From: an uncultured Roseburia sp. | Lineage (GTDB): Bacteria; Bacillota; Clostridia; Lachnospirales; Lachnospiraceae | Length of the DNA stretch: 64,000 bases | Direction: 5' to 3' | Assembly: GCA_947573605.1 (NCBI GenBank) | Contig: CANPGM010000007.1 | Coordinates: 1 to 64,000 of the forward strand | In this document: in pieces, positions 44,097-52,774 of the stretch | Position numbering within the stretch: position 1 is the stretch's first letter | Layout: each line of letters starts with the position of its first letter | The notes under the pieces: model-generated | Seen by the model: only the letters and a program-made list of their open reading frames with translations | Databases searched by the model: none | What the model was told of the DNA's origin: nothing | Made by a program: the position numbers and the translations under genes

Positions 44097-46379
44097 ATGA
44101 AAATGAGGATTTTGGCGCTGTTGCTGTGTTCCTGCCTGTACCTGACGGGAATATCGTTTCAGGCGTCGGCAAAAGAGCTTTCGCAGGCCGCAGAGACGGC
44201 GGGTGAAGTGCAGGCTGCAGAGGCGGCGGGACACCCGCAGGCAGATTTGACGGAAGAACCCGCTGCCGGGACGAACGCCAACAGGCCTGCGGCGGGGGTG
44301 AAGGTAGCATACCGTACACAGAAAGAAATCGCAGATTACATCAAAAGCAGCGGGGCAGGGACGGAAGATGCGCTGACGTTTCAGACGGAACCGAAAACCG
44401 ACCCGCCGTATGATTTGGGAAGGCTTTCGGATGAAACACTGGCGTCCGCGGTAAAAATGCTGAACCAGATCCGCTATATTGCAGGCATTTCTTATCATGT
44501 AGAACTGTCGGAGGAATTAAACCGGCAGGCGCAGGCAGCGGCTCTGGCAAATTATGCAAACGGAGCGCTGTCCCATTCGCCCGCCCGACCAGACGGAATG
44601 ACGGACGAGATGTACGCCCTGGCATCAAAAGGGGCGTCCTCTTCCAATATTGCATGGGCCTCCTGGGCTGGCCGCAGTTTAAATGAGACATCTGTATTTT
44701 CCTGGATGAACGACGGAGACAGCGGAAATATATCCGCTGTCGGACACAGGCGCTGGATGTTAAATCCGTCAATGGGAAAGACGGGATTCGGCGCTGTCAG
44801 CGGAGGAAAGGGAACATACAGCGCCATATCGGTATTTGACAGAAGCAATACCTCTGCAAACGAGTACGGCGTTATGTGGCCGGCGCAGAATATGCCGGTC
44901 AGTTATTTCAGGCAATCATATCCATGGACTGTTTCGATGGACAGGACGATTCATGCCGCCGATGTGAAGGTGCGGCTTGTGCGCAGAAATGACGGACGGG
45001 TTTGGAATTTTTCAGCCGGCTCGTCGGATGGATATTTTAATGTAAATAACGTCGGCTACGGGCAAATCGGCTGTATTATTTTCCGCCCGGATCCCGAAAC
45101 CATTGAGAACTTTCTTCCGGGCGACATATATGACGTAACGATTACCGGCGCATCCGAAGAAACGATATCCTATTCGGTTTCCTTCTTTGACCTTGAAAAC
45201 CCGGCGGAGGAGAACGTGAGCGTTGCTTCCGTGAGTCTGGACCGGCAGCAGGCAGAGATAAAGGAAAAGGGGCAGACGGTTAAGCTGGCTGCGGCGGTGG
45301 CCCCGGAAAATGCGTCCAATAAAAATGTGGCATGGGAAAGTTCAAACCCTTCGGTTGCGACGGTAGATGCAGAGGGGACGGTATATGCCGTTTCGAACGG
45401 GACAGCCGTAATAACGGTTACGACGGAGGACGGGAAAAAGACGGCGTCCTGCACGGTAACGGTAGAGATACCGCTTGCGGCAGGCGGACGCATTTCGGGG
45501 TATAACCGGTATGAAACCGCTATTCAGTGCGCCGAGCTGATTGGGCAGGGGGAAAAATTTACCTGCGTTGTCATTGCAAATGCCGATAATTTCCCGGATG
45601 CACTGGCAGGCTGCCCGCTTGCGGCACAAAACAGCGCCCCGATTCTTCTGACGGGCAAATCGGCGTCCGGCACCAGACAGACCATGATGTATGTGAAGGA
45701 TCATCTGGAAAAAGACGGTACAGTCTATTTGCTCGGCGGGATAAGCGCCGTTTCCGAAGATGTGGAGGCGGAGCTTCGCGCGGCCGGTTTTGACAATATT
45801 AAGCGGCTTGGAGGCAGTACGCGTTATGAAACGAATCTTATGATTATTGACGAAATGAAGGTTGCAAAAGGATCGAATGTCGTAATTGTAAGCGGGGCGA
45901 ACTATGCAGACAGTTTATCCGTTTCAGGAATCGCCGGGGCAGAAGGTATGCCGGTTTTTCTTGCAGGAGAAGCGCTGACCGAAGAACAGGTAAAAAGGCT
46001 TGCACAGATTGAGCCGTCAAATCTTTATATGATTGGCGGTACGGCTGCGGTAAGCGCCGCCGCAGAGGAACAGGCGGAGGCATTCGGCAGCGTCGTGCGG
46101 ATTTCGGGAAAAAACAGGTACGCAACCTCTCTTGCGGTAGCGGAATATTTTCAAATGGATGAGGCTGCTTACGCCGTCTTTGCCTGCGGAAACAATTTCC
46201 CTGACGGATTGACGGGCGGCGCTCTTGCTGCGGGCCTGAACGCTCCCGTTATTTTGGTTTCGGATACCAACTATACGGAGCAGGAGGCATTTTTAAAGAA
46301 CAGCAGGATTGAGGATACCTTTATCATGGGCGGAACTTCCGTTATCTCGGCGGAAACAGAAAAGCATCTGAGAAAATAA
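44097..46379 (+). CDS. secreted CAP-domain / Big_2 / cell-wall-binding repeat 2 protein
   Basis: A 760-residue cell-wall protein. Signal peptide about 1-24 (ISFQASA); an Ala/Glu-rich linker; a CAP/SCP domain at about 95-265 with HSPARPDGM and GHRRWMLNPSMGKTGFG; a Big_2 Ig-like domain at about 375-460 (VSLDRQQAEIKEKGQTVKL); then three CW_binding_2 (PF04122-type) repeats at about 465-760, each with an RYETAIQ/RYATSLA-type motif and NFPDAL-type motif. CWB2 repeats bind secondary wall polymers noncovalently, so it is surface-bound without sortase. The start at 44097 follows GGAGGAAA. The CAP role (peptidase-like or adhesin) is unproven. Confidence 0.9.
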   Translation: MKMRILALLLCSCLYLTGISFQASAKELSQAAETAGEVQAAEAAGHPQADLTEEPAAGTNANRPAAGVKVAYRTQKEIADYIKSSGAGTEDALTFQTEPKTDPPYDLGRLSDETLASAVKMLNQIRYIAGISYHVELSEELNRQAQAAALANYANGALSHSPARPDGMTDEMYALASKGASSSNIAWASWAGRSLNETSVFSWMNDGDSGNISAVGHRRWMLNPSMGKTGFGAVSGGKGTYSAISVFDRSNTSANEYGVMWPAQNMPVSYFRQSYPWTVSMDRTIHAADVKVRLVRRNDGRVWNFSAGSSDGYFNVNNVGYGQIGCIIFRPDPETIENFLPGDIYDVTITGASEETISYSVSFFDLENPAEENVSVASVSLDRQQAEIKEKGQTVKLAAAVAPENASNKNVAWESSNPSVATVDAEGTVYAVSNGTAVITVTTEDGKKTASCTVTVEIPLAAGGRISGYNRYETAIQCAELIGQGEKFTCVVIANADNFPDALAGCPLAAQNSAPILLTGKSASGTRQTMMYVKDHLEKDGTVYLLGGISAVSEDVEAELRAAGFDNIKRLGGSTRYETNLMIIDEMKVAKGSNVVIVSGANYADSLSVSGIAGAEGMPVFLAGEALTEEQVKRLAQIEPSNLYMIGGTAAVSAAAEEQAEAFGSVVRISGKNRYATSLAVAEYFQMDEAAYAVFACGNNFPDGLTGGALAAGLNAPVILVSDTNYTEQEAFLKNSRIEDTFIMGGTSVISAETEKHLRK

Positions 46380-46438
46380 CCGTGCTGCATTGGCTTTAAG
46401 GACGAACGTATCCCTTTTTGTGTTTTTGCGTAAAGGGC

Positions 46439-46467
46439 TTGTGAATTTTTTTCTATTATGTTACGAT
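46439..46467 (+). promoter_or_regulatory. promoter of the hydrogenase maturation operon
   Basis: TTGTGA (46439-46444), 17-base spacer, TACGAT (46462-46467). It lies about 490 bases before the first gene, so the transcript has a very long leader. Confidence 0.45.
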
Positions 46468-46560
46468 AGCGCTGGCGGGCGGGAATTTGCCTGCGCGCCG
46501 GCCTGAAAATATCTGTGGAATGAGAACGTGTCTTGTTCCTTAAGATTACACAGGATATAT

Positions 46561-46640
46561 GATTGAAAATTTAATTTTTCAGTCGCGAGATTTGTGTCTG
46601 CGCGCTGCAAAGCCATAGAGGGCTTGCCACAAACTCGTTA
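46561..46640 (+). repeat. dispersed repeat family 1, copy 2
   Basis: GATTGAAAAT...TTTTTCAGTCGCG hairpin, then GATTTGTGTCTG, a longer spacer with its own GCCATAGAGGGC hairpin, and CCACAAACTCG. The most complete copy of the family. Confidence 0.75.
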
Positions 46641-46649
46641 TGCGTAAAA

Positions 46650-46780
46650 AATGTTTCTGACATCCCAATCAGATTGCGGTGAAAGATACGGCATAGCATA
46701 GAAGGATTCTGCATACTTCGCTTGGAGACGGCGTATGCAGGTTATGACTGTATCGAGACACGGTACGGTCATTTTTTTTT
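46650..46780 (+). promoter_or_regulatory. structured leader with terminator before the hydrogenase regulator (candidate riboswitch)
   Basis: CTGCATAC (46709-46716) and GTATGCAG (46733-46740) form a perfect 8-bp stem. Directly after, ATGACTGTATC pairs with GGTACGGTCAT (46744-46771) through two G-U pairs and is followed by nine T. Termination here would prevent transcription of all maturation genes. No known riboswitch class was recognised. Confidence 0.55.
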
Positions 46781-46861
46781 GCAGACGTGCCAAAGCGGCG
46801 GGCAGAGTGTGCGTGCCGCTGCACTAAATTGCTCCTAAAGAGGGGAGCGTGTGAAAAATAA

Positions 46862-46935
46862 ATGTTCAAATCCGGGGTTGGTGTCGGCGCGTACCTGACA
46901 CAAACTCGCAATCCATCTATGGATTTACACAATAA
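46862..46935 (+). repeat. dispersed repeat family 1, copy 3
   Basis: TTCAAATCCGGGGTTGGTGTC, GGCGCGTACCT, GACACAAACTCG, then a TCTATGGATTTACA flank shared with copy 1. TTGGTGTC and GACACAA pair. It ends about 25 bases before the start of the regulator gene. Confidence 0.7.
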
Positions 46936-46960
46936 AACGTGCGCAGAAATGAGGATTTTT

Positions 46961-47218
46961 ATGGAAACAAGGGTGGCGCTGATAGGAATTATTGTAGAAA
47001 ATAAGGATTCGGTCGAACAGTTAAACCGTCTTTTGCATGAATATGGGAATGCGATTATCGGACGCATGGGTATACCGTACAGGGAGCGGGGAATTAATAT
47101 TATCAGCGTAGCAATTGACGCGCCGCAGGATACGATTAACGCGCTGTCCGGTAAAATCGGAAAGCTCAACGGCATCAGCGCCAAAACGGTATATTCAAAT
47201 GTCGGCGCTAAAATTTGA
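46961..47218 (+). CDS. TM1266-type iron-only hydrogenase system regulator
   Basis: An 85-residue ACT-like/NikR-C-like protein (METRVALIGIIVENKDSVEQ, YRERGINIISVAID, ALSGKIGKLNGISAK). This family sits next to hydrogenase maturase genes in many anaerobes and is presumed to be a regulator, although it lacks a clear DNA-binding domain. ATG 46961 follows GAGG by six bases. The stop overlaps possible early starts of hydE. Confidence 0.85.
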   Translation: METRVALIGIIVENKDSVEQLNRLLHEYGNAIIGRMGIPYRERGINIISVAIDAPQDTINALSGKIGKLNGISAKTVYSNVGAKI

Positions 47219-47271
47219 ATATTCCGCTCATACCAGGGATTCAGGCATGGCAGGCTTATCGGGAATCCGAT

Positions 47272-48378
47272 ATGGATGTCACAGAGCGGGAAAGAACGGA
47301 GGCGGTTCTGGAAAAGAATATGATTGAGGAAATTATAAAAACACGGGATATTACGCCGGGACAGTTGGAGGAGCTTTTGAAAACGGAGGATACGGGGCTT
47401 CTTGAAGAACTGCGGGAGGCGGCATGCGAAACCGCAAAACAGATCTACGGTACGGGAATTTACCTCCGGGGGCTGATTGAGTTTACAAATTATTGTAAAA
47501 ATGACTGTTATTACTGCGGTATCCGGAAAAGCAATCGAAATGCGGTGCGTTACCGTCTGACGAAAGAGGAAATACTTGCCTGCTGCAAAGCGGGTCATGA
47601 GCTTGGCTTTGGCACTTTTGTGCTGCAGGGGGGAGAAGACCCGTACTTTACGGATGAAAGGATCTGCGATATCGTTTCGGAAATCCGGATCTGCTATCCC
47701 GATTGTGCGATTACATTATCGCTTGGGGAAAAAACGAAGGAAAGCTATCAGAGATATTTTAACGCCGGAGCGGACCGTTATCTGCTGCGCCATGAGACCG
47801 CGGATACGGCGCATTATGCGAAACTGCATCCGCCGGAGCTGTCCTTAGAACACAGAATGAAGTGCCTGCGGGAATTAAAGGAAATTGGCTATCAGACCGG
47901 ATGCGGATTTATGGTCGGTTCGCCTTATCAGACGGTCGGGACGATTTATCGGGATATCCAGTTTATCAGAGAGTTAAAACCACATATGGTAGGAATCGGG
48001 CCGTTTATACCGCATGGGGATACGCCGTTTGCGGACAGGGAGCAGGGATCTTTGGAACGGACTTTACGTCTGCTTTCGTTGATCCGCTTAATCGATCCGT
48101 ATGTGCTGCTCCCGGCGACCACCGCGCTTGGAACGATTCATCCGCAGGGAAGAGAGAGAGGGATTCTGGCCGGGGCAAATGTCGTAATGCCCAATCTGTC
48201 TCCGGTAAGCGTCCGGGAAAAATATATGCTTTATAACAATAAGATATGTACCGGAGAAGAGGCGGCGGAGTGCAGAGACTGTCTAAGACGGCGGATTGAG
48301 GGAATCGGCTACCGAATCGAGACGGGACGGGGCGACAAAAAGTTTAGCAATTCTAAAGATACGAAAAACATGTTTTAA
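47272..48378 (+). CDS. hydE: [FeFe] hydrogenase H-cluster radical SAM maturase HydE
   Basis: A 368-residue radical SAM enzyme needed to build the diiron subcluster (dithiolate part) of [FeFe] hydrogenase. The cluster motif is TNYCKNDCYYCGIRKSNRN (CX3CX2C). Other typical stretches are FVLQGGEDPYFTDE, ITLSLGEKTKE, DRYLLRHETAD, MVGIGPFIPHGDTPFA and NVVMPNLSPV. The start is uncertain: ATG 47272 is chosen; ATG 47320 aligns better with the usual N-terminus, and a TTG at 47215 overlaps the upstream stop. Second gene of the maturation operon. Confidence 0.93.
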   Translation: MDVTERERTEAVLEKNMIEEIIKTRDITPGQLEELLKTEDTGLLEELREAACETAKQIYGTGIYLRGLIEFTNYCKNDCYYCGIRKSNRNAVRYRLTKEEILACCKAGHELGFGTFVLQGGEDPYFTDERICDIVSEIRICYPDCAITLSLGEKTKESYQRYFNAGADRYLLRHETADTAHYAKLHPPELSLEHRMKCLRELKEIGYQTGCGFMVGSPYQTVGTIYRDIQFIRELKPHMVGIGPFIPHGDTPFADREQGSLERTLRLLSLIRLIDPYVLLPATTALGTIHPQGRERGILAGANVVMPNLSPVSVREKYMLYNNKICTGEEAAECRDCLRRRIEGIGYRIETGRGDKKFSNSKDTKNMF

Positions 48379-48447
48379 GATTTGCGGGGAGTGGATAAGA
48401 TTTGGAAAGATATCACAAGTATGGAAAAAAGGAAGGGTGGATGGAAA

Positions 48448-49866
48448 ATGTATGATGCGGCATCTTTAAAAGCGGAGGAATTTATTTCAGACGAAGAAAT
48501 CAAAGAGACGCTTTCCTTTGCGGACGCGAATAAGGAGAACACGGCTCTGATTGATAAAATTTTAGAAAAGGCGAGACAGCGTAAAGGTTTAGACCACAGG
48601 GAGGCGTCGGTACTGCTGGCCTGTGAAATACCGGAGAAGATACAGGAAATGTTTGCACTTGCGGAACAGATAAAAAAGGACTATTACGGAAATCGTATCG
48701 TATTGTTTGCGCCGCTTTATCTGTCCAATTATTGCGTCAACGGCTGCGTTTACTGCCCGTATCATCTGAAAAACAAACATATAGCCAGGAAAAAGCTGAC
48801 GCAGGAAGAAATTAGAAAAGAAGTCACGGCATTGCAGGATATGGGACATAAGCGTCTGGCTATCGAGGCGGGAGAGGACCCGGTCAACAATCCGATTGAA
48901 TATATTCTGGAGAGTATACGGACGATTTACAGTATTAAACATAAAAACGGAGCCATCCGCCGCGTCAATGTCAATATTGCGGCGACGACGGTGGAAAACT
49001 ACCGTAAATTAAAAGAGGCCGAGATCGGAACCTATATTCTGTTTCAGGAGACGTATCATAAAGAGAGCTACGAAAAGCTGCATCCGACAGGGCCGAAGCA
49101 CGACTATGCATATCACACGGAGGCGATGGATCGCGCGATGGAAGGAGGGATCGACGACGTCGGACTCGGCGTTTTATTCGGGCTTGAGATGTACCGGTAT
49201 GAATTTGCCGGACTTTTGATGCACGCCGAACATCTGGAGGCGGTGCACGGCGTCGGGCCGCATACCATCAGCGTTCCGCGGGTGAAGCGTGCCGACGATA
49301 TCGATCCTTCGGCGTTTGACAACGGAATCAGCGATGATATTTTTGCAAAAATCTGCGCGCTGATCCGCATTTCCGTACCGTATACGGGGATGATAATTTC
49401 AACGCGAGAGAGCCAGGCTGTCCGGGAAAGAGTACTGCCGCTCGGCGTTTCTCAAATCAGCGGCGCGTCCCGTACCAGTGTCGGCGGCTATGCGGATGAA
49501 GAAGACGAGGAAGTGACTTCCGCGCAGTTTGACGTCAGCGACAGGAGAAGTCTGGACGAGGTGGTAAACTGGCTGATGAAGCTGGGATATCTGCCGAGTT
49601 TTTGCACGGCCTGTTACAGAGAGGGAAGGACGGGAGACCGGTTTATGTCCCTGTGTAAAAATATGCAGATTTTAAACTGCTGTCATCCGAACGCGCTAAT
49701 GACGCTAAAGGAGTATCTGGAAGATTACGCAAATGAAGAAACGCGAAAGATCGGTATGGAATTAATAGAGAGAGAACTGGAAAAAATTCCGAATCCGAAG
49801 GTAAAAAAGACCGCATACGAGCATATTCATGATATTTCGGAAGGAAGAAGGGATTTTCGCTTCTAA
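48448..49866 (+). CDS. hydG: [FeFe] hydrogenase H-cluster radical SAM maturase HydG
   Basis: A 472-residue radical SAM tyrosine lyase that makes CO and cyanide ligands for the H-cluster. The SAM cluster motif is NYCVNGCVYCPYHLKN; the C-terminal extension has the second-cluster cysteines in CTACYREGRTGDRF and the later LNCCHPNALMTLKEYL. ATG 48448 is eight bases after GGAAGGGTGG and gives the usual family length; an ATG at 48421 adds nine residues. Confidence 0.95.
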   Translation: MYDAASLKAEEFISDEEIKETLSFADANKENTALIDKILEKARQRKGLDHREASVLLACEIPEKIQEMFALAEQIKKDYYGNRIVLFAPLYLSNYCVNGCVYCPYHLKNKHIARKKLTQEEIRKEVTALQDMGHKRLAIEAGEDPVNNPIEYILESIRTIYSIKHKNGAIRRVNVNIAATTVENYRKLKEAEIGTYILFQETYHKESYEKLHPTGPKHDYAYHTEAMDRAMEGGIDDVGLGVLFGLEMYRYEFAGLLMHAEHLEAVHGVGPHTISVPRVKRADDIDPSAFDNGISDDIFAKICALIRISVPYTGMIISTRESQAVRERVLPLGVSQISGASRTSVGGYADEEDEEVTSAQFDVSDRRSLDEVVNWLMKLGYLPSFCTACYREGRTGDRFMSLCKNMQILNCCHPNALMTLKEYLEDYANEETRKIGMELIERELEKIPNPKVKKTAYEHIHDISEGRRDFRF

Positions 49867-49931
49867 AAAGCCGCGATTTCATCCGGAATTTGCGGCGCTG
49901 CGCGTCTAAAAAGTTTATAGGAATCAAGATG

Positions 49932-49946
49932 CCGCCTGTGAGGCGG
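49932..49946 (+). promoter_or_regulatory. small GC-rich hairpin before the hydF ribosome site
   Basis: CCGCCT-GTG-AGGCGG, directly followed by AAGGAGAG. Similar hairpins precede the ribosome sites of the genes at 9218 and 38925. Confidence 0.45.
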
Positions 49947-49960
49947 AAGGAGAGAGAAAT

Positions 49961-51217
49961 ATGGCAGTGACATTAAACGAGACGCCGTCTGCGAACCGTC
50001 TCCATATCGGTGTGTTTGGAAGAACCAATAGCGGAAAGTCTTCGTTTCTCAATGCATTTACCGGGCAGGAGGTTTCGATTATATCAGACGTTTCGGGGAC
50101 GACGACGGACCCGGTATCTAAGCCGATGGAAATAAATCCGCTGGGGCCCTGTATTTTAATCGATACGGCAGGATTTGACGATAATAGCGAGCTGGGAGAG
50201 CGCCGTATGGAGAAAACATATCTTGCGGCGGATAAAACGGAGCTGGCGATTCTCTTGTTTTCCGGGAATCCTTACGACGACCGGGAAACGTGCGGAAAAA
50301 CGGAGAAAGGTTTTGACTTATCAAAGGAGCTGTACTGGTACCGTTACTTTAAGGAAAGAAAGACGCCGGTGCTGGCCGTAGTCAATAAAGCCGATATTCG
50401 AAAGGACGGGGAGGCGCTTCTTACACAGATTAAGCGGGAGACGGGCGAAGACGCGATTCTGGTGAGCGCCAAAACCGGACAGGGAATCGAGCGTATCAAA
50501 GAAGCGCTGGCCCGAAAGATGCCGGAGGATTTCGGTACCGTAAGCATTACCGGAACGCTGGCGTCAAAAAATGATGTGGCGCTGCTTGTGATGCCGCAGG
50601 ATATTCAGGCGCCGAAAGGCCGTCTGATTCTGCCGCAGGTGCAGACGATTAGAGAACTTCTGGATAAGAGCTGCGTGGTAGTAAGCGTGACGGCGGACGG
50701 ACTTCCGCAGGCGCTTAAGGCATTGAAAGAGCCGCCGAAACTGGTGATTACGGATTCCCAGATTTTCGGCTATGTATATGAAAACAAGCCGAAAGAGAGT
50801 ATGCTGACCTCTTTTTCCGTTCTTTTTGCCGCATATAAGGGGGATCTGCCCTGCTATATAGAAGGTGCGAGGGCGATCGATGCGCTGACGGAAAATGCAA
50901 AGGTGCTGATTGCGGAATGCTGTACGCACGCGCCTTTAAAAGAAGATATCGGAACAGTAAAAATTCCGCGTCTTTTGAAAAAGAGATTTGGAGAAGGTAT
51001 TACGACAGTGCATGTAAGCGGGACGGATTTTCCGCAGGATTTGTCCGAATATGATTTGGTTATTCAGTGCGGCGGCTGTATGTTTAACCGAAAATATGTA
51101 ATGTCCAGAATCCAACGTGCAAAAGAACAGAAAGTACCGATTACCAATTATGGCGTCGCGCTTGCACACTTATCGGGAATTTTAGATAAAATAGTGACGC
51201 CTGAAAACAGGGTTTAG
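49961..51217 (+). CDS. hydF: [FeFe] hydrogenase maturation GTPase HydF
   Basis: A 418-residue scaffold GTPase that assembles the diiron precursor from HydE and HydG products and hands it to the hydrogenase. The N-terminal Ras-like domain has P-loop GRTNSGKSS, DTAGFDD and NKADIRK. The C-terminal cluster region has ECCTHAP and, about 50 residues later, CGGCMFNRKYV, the expected cysteine ligands. Last gene of the maturation set; the hydrogenase structural gene itself is not in the window. Confidence 0.95.
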   Translation: MAVTLNETPSANRLHIGVFGRTNSGKSSFLNAFTGQEVSIISDVSGTTTDPVSKPMEINPLGPCILIDTAGFDDNSELGERRMEKTYLAADKTELAILLFSGNPYDDRETCGKTEKGFDLSKELYWYRYFKERKTPVLAVVNKADIRKDGEALLTQIKRETGEDAILVSAKTGQGIERIKEALARKMPEDFGTVSITGTLASKNDVALLVMPQDIQAPKGRLILPQVQTIRELLDKSCVVVSVTADGLPQALKALKEPPKLVITDSQIFGYVYENKPKESMLTSFSVLFAAYKGDLPCYIEGARAIDALTENAKVLIAECCTHAPLKEDIGTVKIPRLLKKRFGEGITTVHVSGTDFPQDLSEYDLVIQCGGCMFNRKYVMSRIQRAKEQKVPITNYGVALAHLSGILDKIVTPENRV

Positions 51218-51228
51218 TCAGGTTTTGC

Positions 51229-51257
51229 TTGTATTATACTACGAATTACGGTAAGAT
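51229..51257 (+). promoter_or_regulatory. promoter of the second Hpt gene
   Basis: TTGTAT (51229-51234), 17-base spacer, TAAGAT (51252-51257), about 30 bases before the start codon. Confidence 0.5.
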
Positions 51258-51290
51258 AAAGAAAAAAGATCTGCAAAATCGGAGGTAGCA

Positions 51291-51668
51291 ATGACTTTAA
51301 GAGAATGTTATCAGGAGTTTTCGGGGGATTATGACGAGGTGCAGAACAGGCTGTTAAAGCCGGAACGGATTGAAAAATATATGCTGAAGTTTTTGGAGGA
51401 TCCAAGTTATGAGGATTTCTGCAAGGCTTATGAAGCCGGGGATTACGAAGAGGCTTTCCGCTCTATCCATATGTTAAAAGGCGTCAGCCAGAATCTGGGT
51501 TTTCAGGCGTTATTTCTTCCCTGTAATGCGTTGACGGAGCTTTTAAGGAACGGCGGCACCGTCGCAGGCGACGATACAAAGCTGCTGCAGGATACGGAAA
51601 ACATGTATCGGATGACAATCGAAGCAATTAAAAAATATAAGGACGCTGTATGCGGTGATGCCGGTTGA
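51291..51668 (+). CDS. orphan Hpt (histidine phosphotransfer) domain protein, second copy
   Basis: A 125-residue single-domain protein with SIHMLKGVSQNLGFQAL, carrying the phospho-accepting histidine in H-x-L-K-G followed by NLG, as in the protein at 5332-5709. The two are the same length and share layout, but their remaining sequence is diverged. No kinase or response regulator is adjacent. It precedes nudC by 41 bases and has its own promoter. Confidence 0.8.
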   Translation: MTLRECYQEFSGDYDEVQNRLLKPERIEKYMLKFLEDPSYEDFCKAYEAGDYEEAFRSIHMLKGVSQNLGFQALFLPCNALTELLRNGGTVAGDDTKLLQDTENMYRMTIEAIKKYKDAVCGDAG

Positions 51669-51709
51669 GAAAGTTCCTCCGGGTCTTTCAAATTGAAACG
51701 GGTGAATGT

Positions 51710-52567
51710 ATGATACAGGATATTTTACCAAAGAAACTGAAAAATGAATATGAGAGACGCCGCCCCCGCAAAGAGGATTTCATTGTGGGCTTTTGTGACG
51801 GCTGTATTTTGATAAAAGAAGGAAATACGATAGAATTTCTGACTTATGACGGCTTTTCTTCCTATTATAAGAGCAGAGAAGAAGAGACGCCGGAATGCCT
51901 GTATCTTTTTTCTGTCGATGCAGCGGGATATTTTCTATCTGATGTAAGCGCGCTAAGGAAGATGCCGGGAGTTGTTTTTTGCCCGATGTTTGAAATAAGG
52001 GCTAAAAAACCGAAAGAATGTGTGTTTGCGGCAGCAACGGCATGGCATCTGTTCCGATGGTACAGAGAGAATCGATACTGCGGATGCTGCGGAACAAAAA
52101 TGATGCCGGGCGTCGGCGCAAGGAAGATGGACTGCCCGTTATGCGGGAACGAGGTATTTCCCCGGATTGCCCCGGCAGTGATTGTGGCGGTGACAGACAA
52201 AGACAAAATCCTGATGACCAAATACGCGGGACGGGAGTATAAGCGTTACGCGCTGATTGCCGGATTTACGGAAATCGGAGAAACGGCGGAGGAAACAGTG
52301 GCAAGAGAAGTGATGGAGGAAGTCGGGCTGGAAGTAAGGAATATTACATATTATAAGAGTCAACCGTGGGGGTTTGACGGCAATCTGCTGCTGGGATATT
52401 TCTGTGAAGCCGATTCGAATGCGAAGATGAGAATGGACGAAACGGAACTTTCTGTGGCGGAATGGGTCCTCGGCAGTGAGATTGAGGACGATACGGAGGG
52501 CCTTAGTCTGACGCGGGAGATGATGACGGTTTTTCGTGACAGGCTAAGGGTCAGGACCGATCATTGA
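51710..52567 (+). CDS. nudC: NAD+ diphosphatase (NADH pyrophosphatase)
   Basis: A 285-residue Nudix enzyme that cleaves NAD(H) to NMN(H) and AMP, and can remove NAD caps from RNA in studied homologues. The zinc ribbon has CGCCGTKM and CPLCGNEVFPR; the Nudix box is GFTEIGETAEETVAREVMEEVG; the family-specific motif appears as SQPWGFDGNLLLGYF (usually SQPWPFP). ATG 51710 is used though its ribosome site is weak; TTG at 51665 overlaps the upstream stop. Confidence 0.9.
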   Translation: MIQDILPKKLKNEYERRRPRKEDFIVGFCDGCILIKEGNTIEFLTYDGFSSYYKSREEETPECLYLFSVDAAGYFLSDVSALRKMPGVVFCPMFEIRAKKPKECVFAAATAWHLFRWYRENRYCGCCGTKMMPGVGARKMDCPLCGNEVFPRIAPAVIVAVTDKDKILMTKYAGREYKRYALIAGFTEIGETAEETVAREVMEEVGLEVRNITYYKSQPWGFDGNLLLGYFCEADSNAKMRMDETELSVAEWVLGSEIEDDTEGLSLTREMMTVFRDRLRVRTDH

Positions 52568-52680
52568 CCGCAAGAACAGCGCCGCTTGCCAGGGTAAGGA
52601 CAATTCCCGTCGCCTGATTTATTCCTGCCGCGCTGACTTTGTTTGCAAAAGCGGCTAAAAAGAGCAGGAGAAATTTTTTC

Positions 52681-52711
52681 TTGACTCTGACATTACGTAA
52701 TAGTTTACAAT
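52681..52711 (+). promoter_or_regulatory. MerR-type promoter with 19-bp spacer
   Basis: TTGACT (52681-52686), 19-base spacer, TACAAT (52706-52711). The spacer contains ATTACGTAAT, a perfect 10-bp palindrome. Overlong spacers with a central dyad are the hallmark of promoters activated by MerR proteins. Confidence 0.7.
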
Positions 52712-52774
52712 AAGGGCACGCGGTAAGGAAACGTAGAGTGCTCCTTATGAAAAAGCGGCGGAAGGTGACGAAAT

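Noticed and set aside
46381-46436. Terminator after the CAP/CWB2 protein
   Set aside because: A short GGA/TCC stem with TTTTT is visible near 46400-46421, but the stem is too short and imperfect to call.
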